Source: Comamonadaceae bacterium
Lineage (GTDB): Bacteria; Pseudomonadota; Gammaproteobacteria; Burkholderiales; Burkholderiaceae_C
DNA: 64,000 bases
Direction of reading: 5' to 3'
NCBI GenBank assembly: GCA_030528485.1
Contig: JAUMYU010000004.1
Span: 1-64,000 of the forward strand
The notes under the pieces were generated by a model. That model searched no databases and was not told where the DNA came from. It saw only the letters and a program-made list of their open reading frames with translations. Each line of letters begins with the position of its first letter. The first letter of the stretch is position 1. The position numbers were made by a program, and so were the translations under genes. Shown piece after piece: positions 28,019 through 37,457 of the stretch.

Positions 28019-29128
28019 TCAGGCGGGCGAGTGTAAGGCAGCGCGCGCCTGGTCCACAAGCGCCCACAGCATCAGCTCCGGGTTCCAGGTGTGCTCGCTG
28101 GTGCGCGCGGCCTGGGCCAGTTCCACCGACCATTGGCCCAGCCGGGCCAGGCGTTTTTGGCGCTGCGCCCATGTGGGCCCGGCCGCCTCGTCCGCTTTGG
28201 CATCGGCCCAGCCGCCCCGGCCCCCGCCCAGCGTGGCCTGCAAAGCCTGCGCCTCGAAATACCGCGGCGCAGCGCCTGCGGCGACGGCCATGGCGTCGTG
28301 GCAGACCTGCATCAGCATCGCCACCGCCTGGCTGGGCGTGGCTTGCGCCAGCAAGCCGGCCTGGCCTTGCGCCAACTGGCTGGGCAGGCGCTGCCAATCC
28401 TGCGCCGTCAAACCCGCTTGCAGCCATTGCCACGCATCCTGCGGGCGTCCGCCTGCGGCCTGCACGGCGGTGGGCGCCTGCTCGGGCGGCGCGCCTGCGG
28501 CCAGCAGCCAGGCCTGCACGGCATCGGCTGCGGGCCAGTGCATCTTCCAGGCGTGGCAGCGGCTGCGGATGGTGGGCAGCAGGCGGTGCGCCGCCTGGGT
28601 GGCGAGCACGAAGCGCGTGGGGCCGGGCGGCTCCTCCAGGGTTTTCAGCAGCGCGTTGGCGGTGATGGCGTTCATGCTCTCGGCGGGATAGACCAGCACC
28701 ACCTTGCCGCGCCCGCGCGCATCCGTGCGCTGGCTGAAGGTAATCATCTGGCGCATGGCTTCGATGCGGATTTCCCGGCTGGGCTTGCGTTTGGTTTCGG
28801 TCGCATCGCCCTCCTGCGCGCCCCAGCCCCATTCGATTTGCAAGGCCTCGGGCAGCAGCACCAGCAAATCCGGATGGGTGCGCACCTGCACGGCATGGCA
28901 GCCTTCACAGCGCCCGCATGCGGCTTGCATGGGCGCACCCGCCGCCCGCGCCTCGCACAGCGCAGCTTGCGCCCAGGCCAGCCCCAGCTCGAACTGGCCC
29001 AGGCCGGAAGCGCCTTCCAGCAGCAGGGCGTGGCCTTGCTGGTGGAGCAAGGCGTCGAGCTGGCCCGCCAGCCAAGGCATGGGCGGCGGCAGTTTGGGCG
29101 GGGGCGGGGGCGGGGTTTTACTGGCCAT
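28019..29128 (-). CDS. holB: DNA polymerase III subunit delta'
   Basis: A 369-aa clamp-loader subunit. Features: HALLLEGASGLGQFELGLAWAQ (a degenerate P-loop, as expected for delta'), CGRCEGCHAVQVRTHPDL for the zinc site, the RGKVVLVYPAESMNAITANALLKTLEEPP segment, and LATQAAHRLLPTIRSRC with the SRC motif. The start at 29126-29128 (MASKTPPPPPPKLPPP) gives a Pro-rich leader; an upstream Met would extend it into the intergenic repeat area. It follows tmk with a repeat element in between. Confidence 0.93.
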   Translation of the reverse strand: MASKTPPPPPPKLPPPMPWLAGQLDALLHQQGHALLLEGASGLGQFELGLAWAQAALCEARAAGAPMQAACGRCEGCHAVQVRTHPDLLVLLPEALQIEWGWGAQEGDATETKRKPSREIRIEAMRQMITFSQRTDARGRGKVVLVYPAESMNAITANALLKTLEEPPGPTRFVLATQAAHRLLPTIRSRCHAWKMHWPAADAVQAWLLAAGAPPEQAPTAVQAAGGRPQDAWQWLQAGLTAQDWQRLPSQLAQGQAGLLAQATPSQAVAMLMQVCHDAMAVAAGAAPRYFEAQALQATLGGGRGGWADAKADEAAGPTWAQRQKRLARLGQWSVELAQAARTSEHTWNPELMLWALVDQARAALHSPA

Positions 29129-29286
29129 GCAGGGCTTGAGCGAGCGGGTGAAAAGGCTGCCGATTCTGCCTTGCTGGCATTGCGCTGGCGTGCAAAGAAG
29201 GCTGGGCAAGGCCGCCCGGCCCTTTCAGAACCTGCTCCGTCGATCGCTTTGCGGCCTTTTTCCGGGCCGCCCCAGGCATCAGCGCC

Positions 29287-29366
29287 ATTTCAATCAAAGT
29301 AAAATTGATTTCAATACCAGCATGCCGAAACAAGGCAATATTTTTGCCTTTTGATTTGTAATAAAA
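29287..29366 (+). repeat. Interspersed AT-rich element, copy 9
   Basis: Between tmk and holB inside a conserved operon. Begins ATTTCAATCAAAGTAAAAT, core ATGCCGAAACAAGGCAAT, ends CTTTTGATTTGTAATAAA. Very close to consensus. Confidence 0.88.
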
Positions 29367-29370
29367 AGCT

Positions 29371-30090
29371 TCAGGCACGCAAAATACCCTGCTGGGCCAA
29401 GGCGGCCAGCACCCGCTCTTGCACTTGGGGCAAGGGGGCATGGGCGTCGATGCGCACGATGCGCGCGGGCGCCTGGGCGGCGCGGCGGGCGTAGCCTTGG
29501 GCGACGCGCTCGAAAAATGCGCTCGCCTGGCCTTCAAAACGGTCGGGCGTGCGCGCCTGTTGCAGGCGCTGGGCGGCGACTTCGGGCGGCACGTCGAACC
29601 ACAGCGTGCAATCGGGCTCGAGCAGCGCGCCCTCTGGCCAATCCCCCGCTGCCGTCGCTGCGCCTGCCCCCACGGCCGGCCAGCCGCTTTGCACCCAGTG
29701 CTCAAGCTGGGCGATGGCCTCCCACGGCACGCCGTGGCCGCTGCCCTGGTAGGCGTAGGTGGCATCGGTATAGCGGTCGCACACCACGCAAACGCCTTCG
29801 ACCAGCGCGGGGGCGATGACTTGGCGCAGGTGCTGGCGGCGGGCGGCAAAGGCCAGCAGGGTTTCGGCCCAGGCGTCCATGTCCTGGTGCAGCAGCAGAT
29901 GGCGCAATTGCTCGCCCAGGGGCGTGCCGCCTGGCTCGCGCGTGAGGCAAACGCGCTGGCCTTGCGCTTGCAGGGCCTGGGCGATGGCTTCGATGTGGCT
30001 GGATTTGCCCGCCCCGTCGATGCCTTCCACACTGATGAACCAACCGCGCGGGCGCGCGGCTGCGGGTGTTTGCCTGGCTGCCATGTTCAT
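29371..30090 (-). CDS. tmk: Thymidylate kinase
   Basis: A 239-aa kinase that phosphorylates dTMP. P-loop: [19 protein letters not shown] (about residues 18-36), DRY motif [20 protein letters not shown]-like [14 protein letters not shown]. About 20 residues between SGWPAVGAG and [10 protein letters not shown] are longer than in most orthologues. It overlaps mltG by ATGA. Part of the ygfZ/mltG-tmk-holB cluster. Confidence 0.95.
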   Translation of the reverse strand: MNMAARQTPAAARPRGWFISVEGIDGAGKSSHIEAIAQALQAQGQRVCLTREPGGTPLGEQLRHLLLHQDMDAWAETLLAFAARRQHLRQVIAPALVEGVCVVCDRYTDATYAYQGSGHGVPWEAIAQLEHWVQSGWPAVGAGAATAAGDWPEGALLEPDCTLWFDVPPEVAAQRLQQARTPDRFEGQASAFFERVAQGYARRAAQAPARIVRIDAHAPLPQVQERVLAALAQQGILRA

Positions 30091-31085
30091 GGTTTGCCCC
30101 TGATGTAACGATCCACCGCGCGGTTGTGCTGTTGCAGGGTTTCGCTGAATTCGCTGGAGCCATCGCCGCGCGCAACGAAGTAGTACGCCGTGGTTTTCTC
30201 CGGCTGCACCGCCGCCAGCAGCGAGGCCCGCCCGGGCATGGCAATGGGCGTGGGCGGCAGGCCGGCGCGGGTGTAGGTGTTCCAGGGCGTATCGGTTTGC
30301 AGGTGGCGCTTGCGCAAGCGGCCATCGAACTGCTGGCCCAGGCCGTAGATGACGGTGGGATCGGTTTGCAGCAGCATGCCTTTGTTGAGGCGGTTGACGA
30401 ATACGCCTGCAATGCGGCGGCGGTCGCTGTCGCGGCCGGTTTCTTTTTCCACGATGCTGGCCAGGATCAGCGCCTCATCGGGCGTTTTCAGCGGCAGGCT
30501 GCGCTCGCGCTGCTGCCAGGCGGCTTCGAGCATGCGATCCATCGCCTCCAGCGATTGCTTGAGCACGGCCAAATCGCTGCTGCCCTTGGCATACAAATAG
30601 GTGTCGGGGAAGAAGCGCCCTTCGGGGTGCACGCCCTGGCGGCCGAGTTTTTCCATCACCTGCGCATCGCTCAGGCCCCGGGTTTCGTGCGCCAGCGGCT
30701 GCTGGGCGAGCAACTGGCGCATTTGCGCGAACGTCCAGCCTTCGACGAAGGTGATGGATTTGAGGCTTTGCTCGCCTTTGACCAGGCGCTGCATCACCTG
30801 CGCGGGCGTGTCGCCGGATGCGAATTCGTAATAACCGGCCTTGACCTGGCTGCCCTGGCCCGAGAGGCGCAGCCAGGCATACAGCCCTTGCACGGGCACG
30901 TCGAACACGCCTGCGGCCACCAGCGTCTGCGCCACGGTTTTGGCGGAAGCGCCGCGCGCAATCGTCACCTCGGCGGGCGATGGCGCAATCTCCAGCGGTT
31001 GCCCCCGCCACCACCACCCATAGCCCAGCGCCGCGCCGGCCAATACCAGCACGAGCAACAGGAGCAACAACAATCTGCGCAGCAA
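30087..31085 (-). CDS. mltG: Endolytic transglycosylase MltG
   Basis: An inner-membrane peptidoglycan cleavage enzyme that ends nascent glycan chains. One N-terminal helix ([19 protein letters not shown]) is followed by a LysM-like domain and the YceG core with [32 protein letters not shown] (catalytic Glu) and [14 protein letters not shown] at 31083-31085 with AGAGG 10 bp upstream is preferred: the GTG 11 codons earlier overlaps a candidate -10 (TATCGT, 31117-31122), and the far upstream ATG would add an Arg-rich leader. 332 aa from TTG. Confidence 0.9.
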   Translation of the reverse strand: MLRRLLLLLLLVLVLAGAALGYGWWWRGQPLEIAPSPAEVTIARGASAKTVAQTLVAAGVFDVPVQGLYAWLRLSGQGSQVKAGYYEFASGDTPAQVMQRLVKGEQSLKSITFVEGWTFAQMRQLLAQQPLAHETRGLSDAQVMEKLGRQGVHPEGRFFPDTYLYAKGSSDLAVLKQSLEAMDRMLEAAWQQRERSLPLKTPDEALILASIVEKETGRDSDRRRIAGVFVNRLNKGMLLQTDPTVIYGLGQQFDGRLRKRHLQTDTPWNTYTRAGLPPTPIAMPGRASLLAAVQPEKTTAYYFVARGDGSSEFSETLQQHNRAVDRYIRGKP

Positions 31086-31116
31086 AACGATTATTCCTCT
31101 GGTAAAAACGGCGCGC

Positions 31117-31122
31117 ACGATA
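31117..31122 (-). promoter_or_regulatory. Candidate mltG -10 box
   Basis: TATCGT on the minus strand, 32 bp upstream of the chosen TTG start. Weak call without clear -35. Confidence 0.25.
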
Positions 31123-31271
31123 GCACGAATCCCCCGTTGCCCCCGCCTGCACCTGCGCCCCGTGCCGGGCGTCGCCAACGCGGTTCTGGCGCTTGTCTTT
31201 TTGCACGTTGCAAAAGGCCTGTTCAAAGCGCACCCGGCGCGGCGCGCGCCGCTTCATCCAAGCCTTCCCCC

Positions 31272-32333
31272 ATGTCACTCAACGCCATCACCCCTATCGA
31301 CGATTTGGGCGTCCTGCACGTCAGCGGCGCCGATGCGCTGGATTTCTTGCACCGCCAGCTCAGCAACGATTTCGCCTTGCTCAAGCACGACGCCGCACGC
31401 CTGGCCGCCTTTCTCAGCCCCAAGGGGCGCATGCAGGCGAGCTTTATCGGCGTGCGCTACGGCGCCAGCGATGTGCTGCTGCTGGTGCACCGCAGCGTGC
31501 TGGCGGCGGTGCACAAGCGCCTGTCGATGTACGTGCTGCGCGCCAAAGTCCGCATCAGCGATGCCAGCGCGCAATGGCGCCTGCGCGGGCTGATGGGCGA
31601 TGCCATCGCCACGGCGGCGGCGCTGCCGGTCTGGGCGGGCAGCGCCGCCAGCGCCCTGCCCTTGCAGCCCTGGCAAGCTGTTGCCAGCGCCGCCGCCGTG
31701 GCCGGGCCTGCGCCTGATGCAGCAGCGGGCGCGACGGATCAGGCCGCCAGCGGGGCGGCCTGGCTGATCGGCCTGTACCCGGCTGGCGAGAGCGCACGCG
31801 CCCTTTGGATCAGCGCCGCAGCAGACGCCCAGGCCCTCCCCCCCGATACCGACGCCGCCGTTTGGGCCTGGTCCGAGGCGACCTCCGGCATCGCCACCAT
31901 TAGCCAGGGCGTGGTCGATCAGTTCGTGCCGCAAATGCTCAATTACGAATCCATCGGCGGCGTGAACTTCAAAAAAGGCTGCTATCCCGGTCAGGAGGTG
32001 GTGGCGCGCAGCCAGTTCCGGGGCGCGATCAAGCGCCGCGCCTACCTGGCCCAAGGGCTGGCGACGCACCTGCCCGAGCCGGGCACGGAAATCTTCACCC
32101 CGTCGGATTCGCAGCAGCCCTGTGGCGTGCTGGTGCAAGCGGCATGGTAACCCCAGCCTGGGCAGCCCCAACCTGGGCAAAGCCAGCCCGAAGCCGGGCA
32201 GCCTGCGCCGTTTGCCGCCATCGTCTCGCTCAAAATCGCCCATGCACAAGAGCCGGTGCACTGGCTGCATGGCGGGCAAGCCCTGGCCCTGCACGTCTGT
32301 GCCGCGCCCTACCCTTTGCTGGAAGATATTTGA
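31272..32333 (+). pseudogene. ygfZ: YgfZ (folate-binding Fe-S cluster protein) with an in-frame stop near its C-terminus
   Basis: The gene begins MSLNAITPIDDLGVLHVSG at 31272 and contains the family signature NFKKGCYPGQEVVARSQFRG. YgfZ helps repair or assemble certain Fe-S enzymes in a folate-dependent way. Reading stops at TAA 32148-32150 after CGVLVQAAW, but the same frame continues without interruption for 60 codons to TGA 32331-32333. This stretch encodes FAAIVSLKIAHAQEPVHW and ALALHVCAAPYPLLEDI, the expected C-terminal end of YgfZ. So the gene appears broken by a single nonsense codon (or base-call error), leaving 292 of about 353 residues. The signature region is retained, so partial function is possible. 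Divergent from mltG, as usual. Confidence 0.85.
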
Positions 32334-32479
32334 GAGCCTGCTGTCCAAAATCACCAGCGGCAAGCCCTGGAGCAACAGCGCCCAGTTGAAAGAGCCCGCG
32401 CCGCGCGCTCCCTCAGCCGTGGCGCTTGTTGTTTTTTGCGGCCAACGCTGGCGTGGCAGGCGCACACCATCGCCCCATC

Positions 32480-32560
32480 AATTACCAATCAAAATAAAAT
32501 TGATTTGAATACTGCCATGCCAAAACAAGGTCATTTTGTTTCTTATTGATTTGTAAAAAT
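32480..32560 (+). repeat. Interspersed AT-rich element, copy 10
   Basis: Between convergent ygfZ and the biotin carboxylase gene. Begins ATTACCAATCAAAATAAAAT, core ATGCCAAAACAAGGTCAT, ends TTTCTTATTGATTTGTAAAA. Best match to the deduced consensus. The 145 bp between ygfZ and this copy show no gene. Confidence 0.9.
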
Positions 32561-32627
32561 ACATCATCACCTGCTACGCCCCTGCCCTCCCGGCCTTCTG
32601 CACGCTTCGCAGGGGCGCGGCAGGCAT

Positions 32628-34388
32628 TCAGTCCTCCAGCCGCGCCAGCGCATCGCCTGCATGCAACGCGCTGCCCGCCTCCACCAGCGGATGCAGGCGG
32701 CCCGCGCGGGGAGCGGGGATGGCGACTTCCATCTTCATGGCTTCCATCACCGCCACGGTTTGCCCGGCTTCGACGGCCTGGCCTGGCTCGGCTTTCCAGG
32801 CCAATAAGCTGCCCGTCAACGGCGCAGTGATGGTGTTGGCGTCGGCATCCGCAACAGGTGCAGGCGGGGCAGCCCTCGCAGCCTCTGCGCCCCCTGGCGT
32901 CCCCCATGCGCCGGGCGCGCTCAGCGCCCCCAGCCATTGCGCGGGCAAGCCCAGGCGGCGGCGCTGGCCGTCGATTTCGATCCAGGTGTGCTGCCAGGCC
33001 GTGGCGCTGGCGGGATCGGGCCGGGGGGCCATGTCGATGCGCGGGGCCAGTTCGGTTTCGATCCAGCGGGTGTGCACGCGCAACGCCTCGGCGTTGGTGA
33101 AATCGTCCTCGGCCAGCACGGCGCGGTGAAAGGGCAACACGCTGGCCACGCCTTCAATATGGCATTCGGCCAGGGCGCGGCGCGCGCGTTGCAGCGCCTG
33201 GGCGCGGGTGCGGCCGGTGACGATGAGCTTGGCCATGAGCGAGTCGAAACTGCCGGGCACGAGCGAGCCTGCGGCCACGCCGCTATCCACGCGCACGCCG
33301 GGGCCTGCGGGCATGTCAAAGCGCGTGATGCGCCCGGGCGTGGGCAGGTAGCCGCGCCCGGGGTCTTCGGCATTGAGGCGGAACTCGATGCTGTGGCCGC
33401 GCGGTGCGGGCGTTTTGGTGACGGACAGCGGCAGGCCGTCGGCCACGCGCAGTTGCTCTTGCACCAGGTCGATGCCGGTGGTTTCTTCGGTGACGGGGTG
33501 CTCGACTTGTAGCCGGGTGTTGACTTCGAGGAAGGAGATGCGCCCGTCGCGCCCGAGCAGGAATTCCACCGTGCCCGCGCTGACGTATCCGGCCTGGGCG
33601 CAAATGGCGCGGGCGGCTTCGTGGATGCGCTGGCGCTGCGCGTTCGAAAGGAAAGGCGCGGGCGCTTCTTCCACCAGCTTCTGGTTGCGCCGCTGCAAGG
33701 AGCAGTCGCGCGTGCCCAGCACGAGGACGTTGCCGTGGCGGTCGGCGATGACCTGGGCTTCGATGTGGCGCGGGCGGTCGAGAAATTGCTCGATAAAGCA
33801 TTCGCCCCGGCCAAAGGCGGCGGTGGCTTCGCGCACGGCGGAGTCGTACAGCTCGGCCACATCCTCCAGATGCCAGGCGACTTTCAGGCCGCGCCCGCCG
33901 CCGCCAAAAGCGGCCTTGATGGCAATGGGCAGGCCGTGCTGGCGGGCAAAAGCCAGTGCTTCGTCGGCGCTTTGCACGGGGTCGGGCGTGCCTGCCACCA
34001 GGGGCGCGCCCGCCTGCTGGGCGATTTTGCGGGCGGCGACTTTGTCGCCCAGGGCTTCAATGGTGGCCGGGTCGGGGCCGATCCAGACCAGGCCAGCCTC
34101 TTGCACGGCGCGGGCGAATTCGGCGCGCTCGGAGAGAAAGCCGTAGCCGGGGTGCACGGCATCGGCGCCGCTGCGGCGGGCGATGTCCAGCAGCTTGTCG
34201 ATGCGCAAATAGGTGTCGGCGGCGCGCTCGCCCTCCAGCGCCCAGGCTTCGTCGGCCATGCGCACATGCAAGGCGTCACGGTCGGCATCGGCATACACCG
34301 CAACGGAAGCAACGCCGTAATCGGCACAGGCGCGGGCGATGCGAACGGCGATCTCGCCCCGGTTTGCAATCAAAACTTTGGTGATCAT
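32628..34388 (-). CDS. Biotin carboxylase with C-terminal biotin carrier domain (acyl-CoA/urea carboxylase-like alpha subunit)
   Basis: A 586-aa ATP-grasp enzyme starting [23 protein letters not shown]-binding loop [33 protein letters not shown], and the catalytic VEFL...[16 protein letters not shown] segment are intact. A linker of about 100 residues leads to a biotin carrier domain with the biotinylation motif [12 protein letters not shown] near residue 548. Located next to pxpBC and pxpA. In many betaproteobacteria this carboxylase lies with the 5-oxoprolinase genes, but its substrate is unproven. The 5' end lies in a 126-bp tandem repeat that provides two extra decoy starts. Confidence 0.88.
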   Translation of the reverse strand: MITKVLIANRGEIAVRIARACADYGVASVAVYADADRDALHVRMADEAWALEGERAADTYLRIDKLLDIARRSGADAVHPGYGFLSERAEFARAVQEAGLVWIGPDPATIEALGDKVAARKIAQQAGAPLVAGTPDPVQSADEALAFARQHGLPIAIKAAFGGGGRGLKVAWHLEDVAELYDSAVREATAAFGRGECFIEQFLDRPRHIEAQVIADRHGNVLVLGTRDCSLQRRNQKLVEEAPAPFLSNAQRQRIHEAARAICAQAGYVSAGTVEFLLGRDGRISFLEVNTRLQVEHPVTEETTGIDLVQEQLRVADGLPLSVTKTPAPRGHSIEFRLNAEDPGRGYLPTPGRITRFDMPAGPGVRVDSGVAAGSLVPGSFDSLMAKLIVTGRTRAQALQRARRALAECHIEGVASVLPFHRAVLAEDDFTNAEALRVHTRWIETELAPRIDMAPRPDPASATAWQHTWIEIDGQRRRLGLPAQWLGALSAPGAWGTPGGAEAARAAPPAPVADADANTITAPLTGSLLAWKAEPGQAVEAGQTVAVMEAMKMEVAIPAPRAGRLHPLVEAGSALHAGDALARLED

Positions 34389-34687
34389 GGAAACAAGCTT
34401 TCAACTCTTTGCCGGAGGAGGGGCGAGATCGCCGCATGCGCTGCGCGCATCACGCCGATTTGACGAAACACAGGTGTTTTCGCCCCGGTTGGCAATCAAA
34501 ACTTTGGTGATCATGGAAACAGGCTTTCAACTCTTTGCCGGAGGAGGGGCGAGATCGCCGCATGCGCTGCGCGCATCACGCCGATTTGACGAAACACAGG
34601 TGTTTTCGCCCCGGTTGGCAATCAAGACTTTGGTCATCATGGGAACAGGCTTTCAACTCTTTGCCAGGGGAAGGACGAGATCGCCCT
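34355..34687. repeat. 126-bp tandem repeat (2.6 copies) across the pxpBC/carboxylase junction
   Basis: Copies begin at 34355, 34481 and 34607 (each with CGCCCCGGTT), exact period 126 bp (42 codons). Each unit contains, on the minus strand, an ATG followed by the first 12 codons of the carboxylase ([12 protein letters not shown]), then unrelated codons ending GDLAPPPAKS and TGA. That ending mimics the tail GDLVLPLAKS of the PxpBC gene. The third copy is partial and more diverged. The array thus multiplies a stop/start junction. Confidence 0.92.
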
Positions 34688-36428
34688 CGCGGCGCGGCAA
34701 CACGCGAAACCGCAGCCACGCGCCGGGGGGCACCTGGGCGGCCAGGTCGAGGTGATGGCGCGCCAGCACGGCGATGACGGGGTAGCCGCCGGTGAGCGGG
34801 TGATCGGCCAGAAACAGCACGGGCTGGCCGCTGGCGGGCACTTGCAGAGCGCCGGTGACGGTGCCTTCGCTGGGCAGCTCGGCATCCGCATACGCCGGGG
34901 CGCGCGGCAGCGGCGTTTGCCCTTGCAGGCGAATGCCGACGCGGTTGGATTGGAGGGTGACGTGCCAGCGTTGTTGCTCCAGCAAGGCCAGGGCCTGGGG
35001 CGCAAACCAGTCGTCGCGCGGGCCGGGGCAAATATCCAGCGTCACCTCCTGCCCGGGGCGGGGCAGACGGGTGGCGCATTCAGCGGCCACGGCATCGGCC
35101 GTGACGGGGCGCAACGCGGCGGCGGCGATGGCCTGCCCCACGGGCAAGACATCACCCGCCGCCAGGGGCGCAGGGCCGATGCCCGCCAGCGTGTCGGTAG
35201 CGGCGCTGCCCAGCACCGGGGGCACGCCCAGCCCGCCGCGCACGGCAAGGTAGCAGCGCAACCCGGCGGTGGGCGCGGCCAGCTCCAGCACATCGCCATC
35301 TTCCAGCGCAAAGGCTTCGTACAAGGCCGGGCGCAATTGCGCGCCGCTGGCGGTAGTGATGCGCAGCGCGGTGCAAGCGCCGGTGACGGCGGCCACGGCC
35401 CGCCCCTGGCAGCGCAGGCGCAGCAGGCCCAAGGTGTTTTCCAGCACGGGCGCGTCGCTGGGGTTGCCCACGCAGCGGTTGGCCGCGCGCATGGCCGCGC
35501 CATCGAGCGCGCCGCTGGCGGAGACGCCCATGCCCGTCACGCCACGGCGGCCGCGGTCTTGCACCAGGGTTTGCAGGCCGGGGGAGAGCACGTGCAGGCT
35601 GGCGGCAGCTCCGGCCGGACAGGCTGCGTCCGCTTGCGGCACGGATGCAGGCACTGGCGCAGGCTTTGACGCTGACGCCTGCACCGTTGCGGCAGGCAGG
35701 CTGATATGGCGCGGCGTTTGGGCCAGATCGACAAAGCGCACGCGAAAGCCCGGTTGCACCAGCGCGGGTTCGTCGCGCTGCAAGTCCCACATCTGCAAGG
35801 GCGTGGCGCCGATGAGCTGCCAGCCGCCGGGGCTGTCTTTGGGATAGACAGCGCTGAAATCGCCCGCCAGGGCGACGGAACCAGCGGGCACGCGCGTGCG
35901 CGGCGTGGCCAGCCGGGGCACCTGGGTGAAGCACGGGTCGCCGCCGCTGAGATAGACAAAGCCGGGCGCAAAACCGGCAAAGGCAGCGTGGTAATCGCAG
36001 CCGGTGTGGCGCTCGATCAGCTCGGCGCGGCTGATGCGCAGGTGCGCGGCCAGGGCTTCAAGGTCTTCGCCCTCGTAATGCACGGGGATTTCAACGCGCC
36101 GGGCCTGTCCGCCCGCCCCGCCCTGCATGTCTTGCGCGGCCCCGGCATGCATCTGGGCGCTCATCCGGGCCGCGTAGTGCACGGCGGCCAGCACTTGCTG
36201 CGCGCTGGCTTCGTGCGGGGCAAATTCCACCAGCACCGTGCGCGCGGCCGGCACCAGGGTGTGAATGGCCCACAGCGCATCGGCATGCGGCGCTGGCCCA
36301 TGCCGGGCGCTTTGGCGGGCTGCCTGCACGGCCTCGAACAAGGCCAGGGCCTGCGGCAAATCGGGCAGCTCGATCAGCCAGGCGGCATCGCCCGCAGGCA
36401 GGCTGCGAAAAAGGGGAGCGGTCGTCAT
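34653..36428 (-). CDS. PxpB-PxpC fusion, 5-oxoprolinase / urea-amidolyase-type subunits
   Basis: A 591-aa fusion. The N-terminal part (about 1-225) is PxpB/KipI-like, with HYEGEDLEALAAHL, FAGFAPGFVYLSGGDP and YPKDSPGGWQLIGATPLQMWD. The C-terminal part (about 250-591) is PxpC/KipA-like: SPGLQTLVQDRGRRGVTGMG, ANRCVGNPSDAPVLENTLG, YLAVRGGLGVPPVLGS, LADHPLTGGYPVIAVL. With PxpA these hydrolyse 5-oxoproline to glutamate at the cost of ATP. Fusions of B and C are known in some proteobacteria. Start at 36426-36428 (MTTAPLFRSLPAG). The Ala-rich linker joins the two domains. Confidence 0.93.
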   Translation of the reverse strand: MTTAPLFRSLPAGDAAWLIELPDLPQALALFEAVQAARQSARHGPAPHADALWAIHTLVPAARTVLVEFAPHEASAQQVLAAVHYAARMSAQMHAGAAQDMQGGAGGQARRVEIPVHYEGEDLEALAAHLRISRAELIERHTGCDYHAAFAGFAPGFVYLSGGDPCFTQVPRLATPRTRVPAGSVALAGDFSAVYPKDSPGGWQLIGATPLQMWDLQRDEPALVQPGFRVRFVDLAQTPRHISLPAATVQASASKPAPVPASVPQADAACPAGAAASLHVLSPGLQTLVQDRGRRGVTGMGVSASGALDGAAMRAANRCVGNPSDAPVLENTLGLLRLRCQGRAVAAVTGACTALRITTASGAQLRPALYEAFALEDGDVLELAAPTAGLRCYLAVRGGLGVPPVLGSAATDTLAGIGPAPLAAGDVLPVGQAIAAAALRPVTADAVAAECATRLPRPGQEVTLDICPGPRDDWFAPQALALLEQQRWHVTLQSNRVGIRLQGQTPLPRAPAYADAELPSEGTVTGALQVPASGQPVLFLADHPLTGGYPVIAVLARHHLDLAAQVPPGAWLRFRVLPRREGDLVLPLAKS

Positions 36429-36474
36429 GAATGGGGATGCAAAGGGGGGAATCGGGTCGGTCGGAGTGGAGAAA

Positions 36475-37422
36475 TCATGCGCGGGCGCTCTCCGCTTGCG
36501 GCCAGCGTGCGTGCAGTTGTGCGGCGACGCCTTCCAGCCGCGCCTGTTGCTCCAGCGCCAGCGCGGGCAAAGCCGCCCCGCCCCGGTGCGCGCCCCACAG
36601 CGCGCCCGCCATGGCGGCGATGGTGTCCACATCCCCGCCGCAGGCGATGGCAAAGCGCATCAGTGCATCAAAGTCTTGCTCCAGGTGGCGCAAGGCCAGG
36701 TACAGCGCAGTCACGCAAGAGCTGCGCGCGGTGATGCCATTGCCCAAGGTGTGCGCCACAGCATGCGCATCAGGTGCATCGCCCTGCGTTCGCTGCCGCT
36801 CCAGCCATTGCGCGGCCTGCTGCAAGGCGGGGACGAAAGCCGGTTCATTCACATGCGCCAGCACCGCCGCCAGCACCTGCGCGGCATCCGCTTGAGGCGT
36901 CATCAACGCGCGGGTGGCGACGGCCATCAGCACCGCACCGGCCATGCCTTGCGGGTGTGCGTGGGTGATTTCGGCCTGCTGCCGCGCCGCGTGCTGCACC
37001 TCGGCCAGCGTGGCATAAGGCCACAGCGCCAGCACCGCTGCGCGCATGGCTGCGCCGTTGCCCCAGGAACCCTGGGCATACACGCTGCGGTTGGCCTGCT
37101 GCCAGGGCATGCCGGCGCGGATGCGGCGCAACAGCCGCGCCGCGCCCGGCCCGTAGCCGCGCCGCCATTGGTAGCTGGCGGCAAAGCGCCGCGCCAAATC
37201 ATCCTGATCCAAGCCGGAGCAAGCCAGCAGGGATTCGGCTACATCCAGGCTCATTTGCGTGTCGTCGGTAAAGCGGCGCAGCCCTTGGGGCGTGCGGCCC
37301 AGCGCCAGCCACAGGCCGCGCGCCAGCCAGCCGCCCTCATGCGGCGCGCCCAGGGTATCGCCCAGCGCCAGGCCCAGCAAAGCGCCGCGCAGGGTGTCGA
37401 GGGAGGGCGGGGGGGTTGTCAT
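36475..37422 (-). CDS. ADP-ribosylglycohydrolase family protein
   Basis: A 315-aa protein starting MTTPPPSLDTLRGALLGLALGDTLGAPHE. RFTDDTQMSLDVAESLL holds the TDDT metal motif and FAIACGGDVDTIAAMAGALWGA holds the second Mg motif (GGDVDT). YAQGSWGNGAAMRAA is the conserved SxGNGxxMR loop. The family removes ADP-ribose from proteins (DraG) or related substrates. It lies between pxpBC and pxpA on the same strand with short gaps (46 and 35 bp), so it is co-transcribed with 5-oxoproline genes, an unusual partner. Substrate unknown. Confidence 0.9.
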   Translation of the reverse strand: MTTPPPSLDTLRGALLGLALGDTLGAPHEGGWLARGLWLALGRTPQGLRRFTDDTQMSLDVAESLLACSGLDQDDLARRFAASYQWRRGYGPGAARLLRRIRAGMPWQQANRSVYAQGSWGNGAAMRAAVLALWPYATLAEVQHAARQQAEITHAHPQGMAGAVLMAVATRALMTPQADAAQVLAAVLAHVNEPAFVPALQQAAQWLERQRTQGDAPDAHAVAHTLGNGITARSSCVTALYLALRHLEQDFDALMRFAIACGGDVDTIAAMAGALWGAHRGGAALPALALEQQARLEGVAAQLHARWPQAESARA

Positions 37423-37457
37423 GGCAGGCATCATCGCGCTGGCGGCAGGGCAAGCCA

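Noticed and set aside
32334..32480. Small frames after ygfZ
   Set aside because: No start with a ribosome site and no recognisable family; treated as non-coding.
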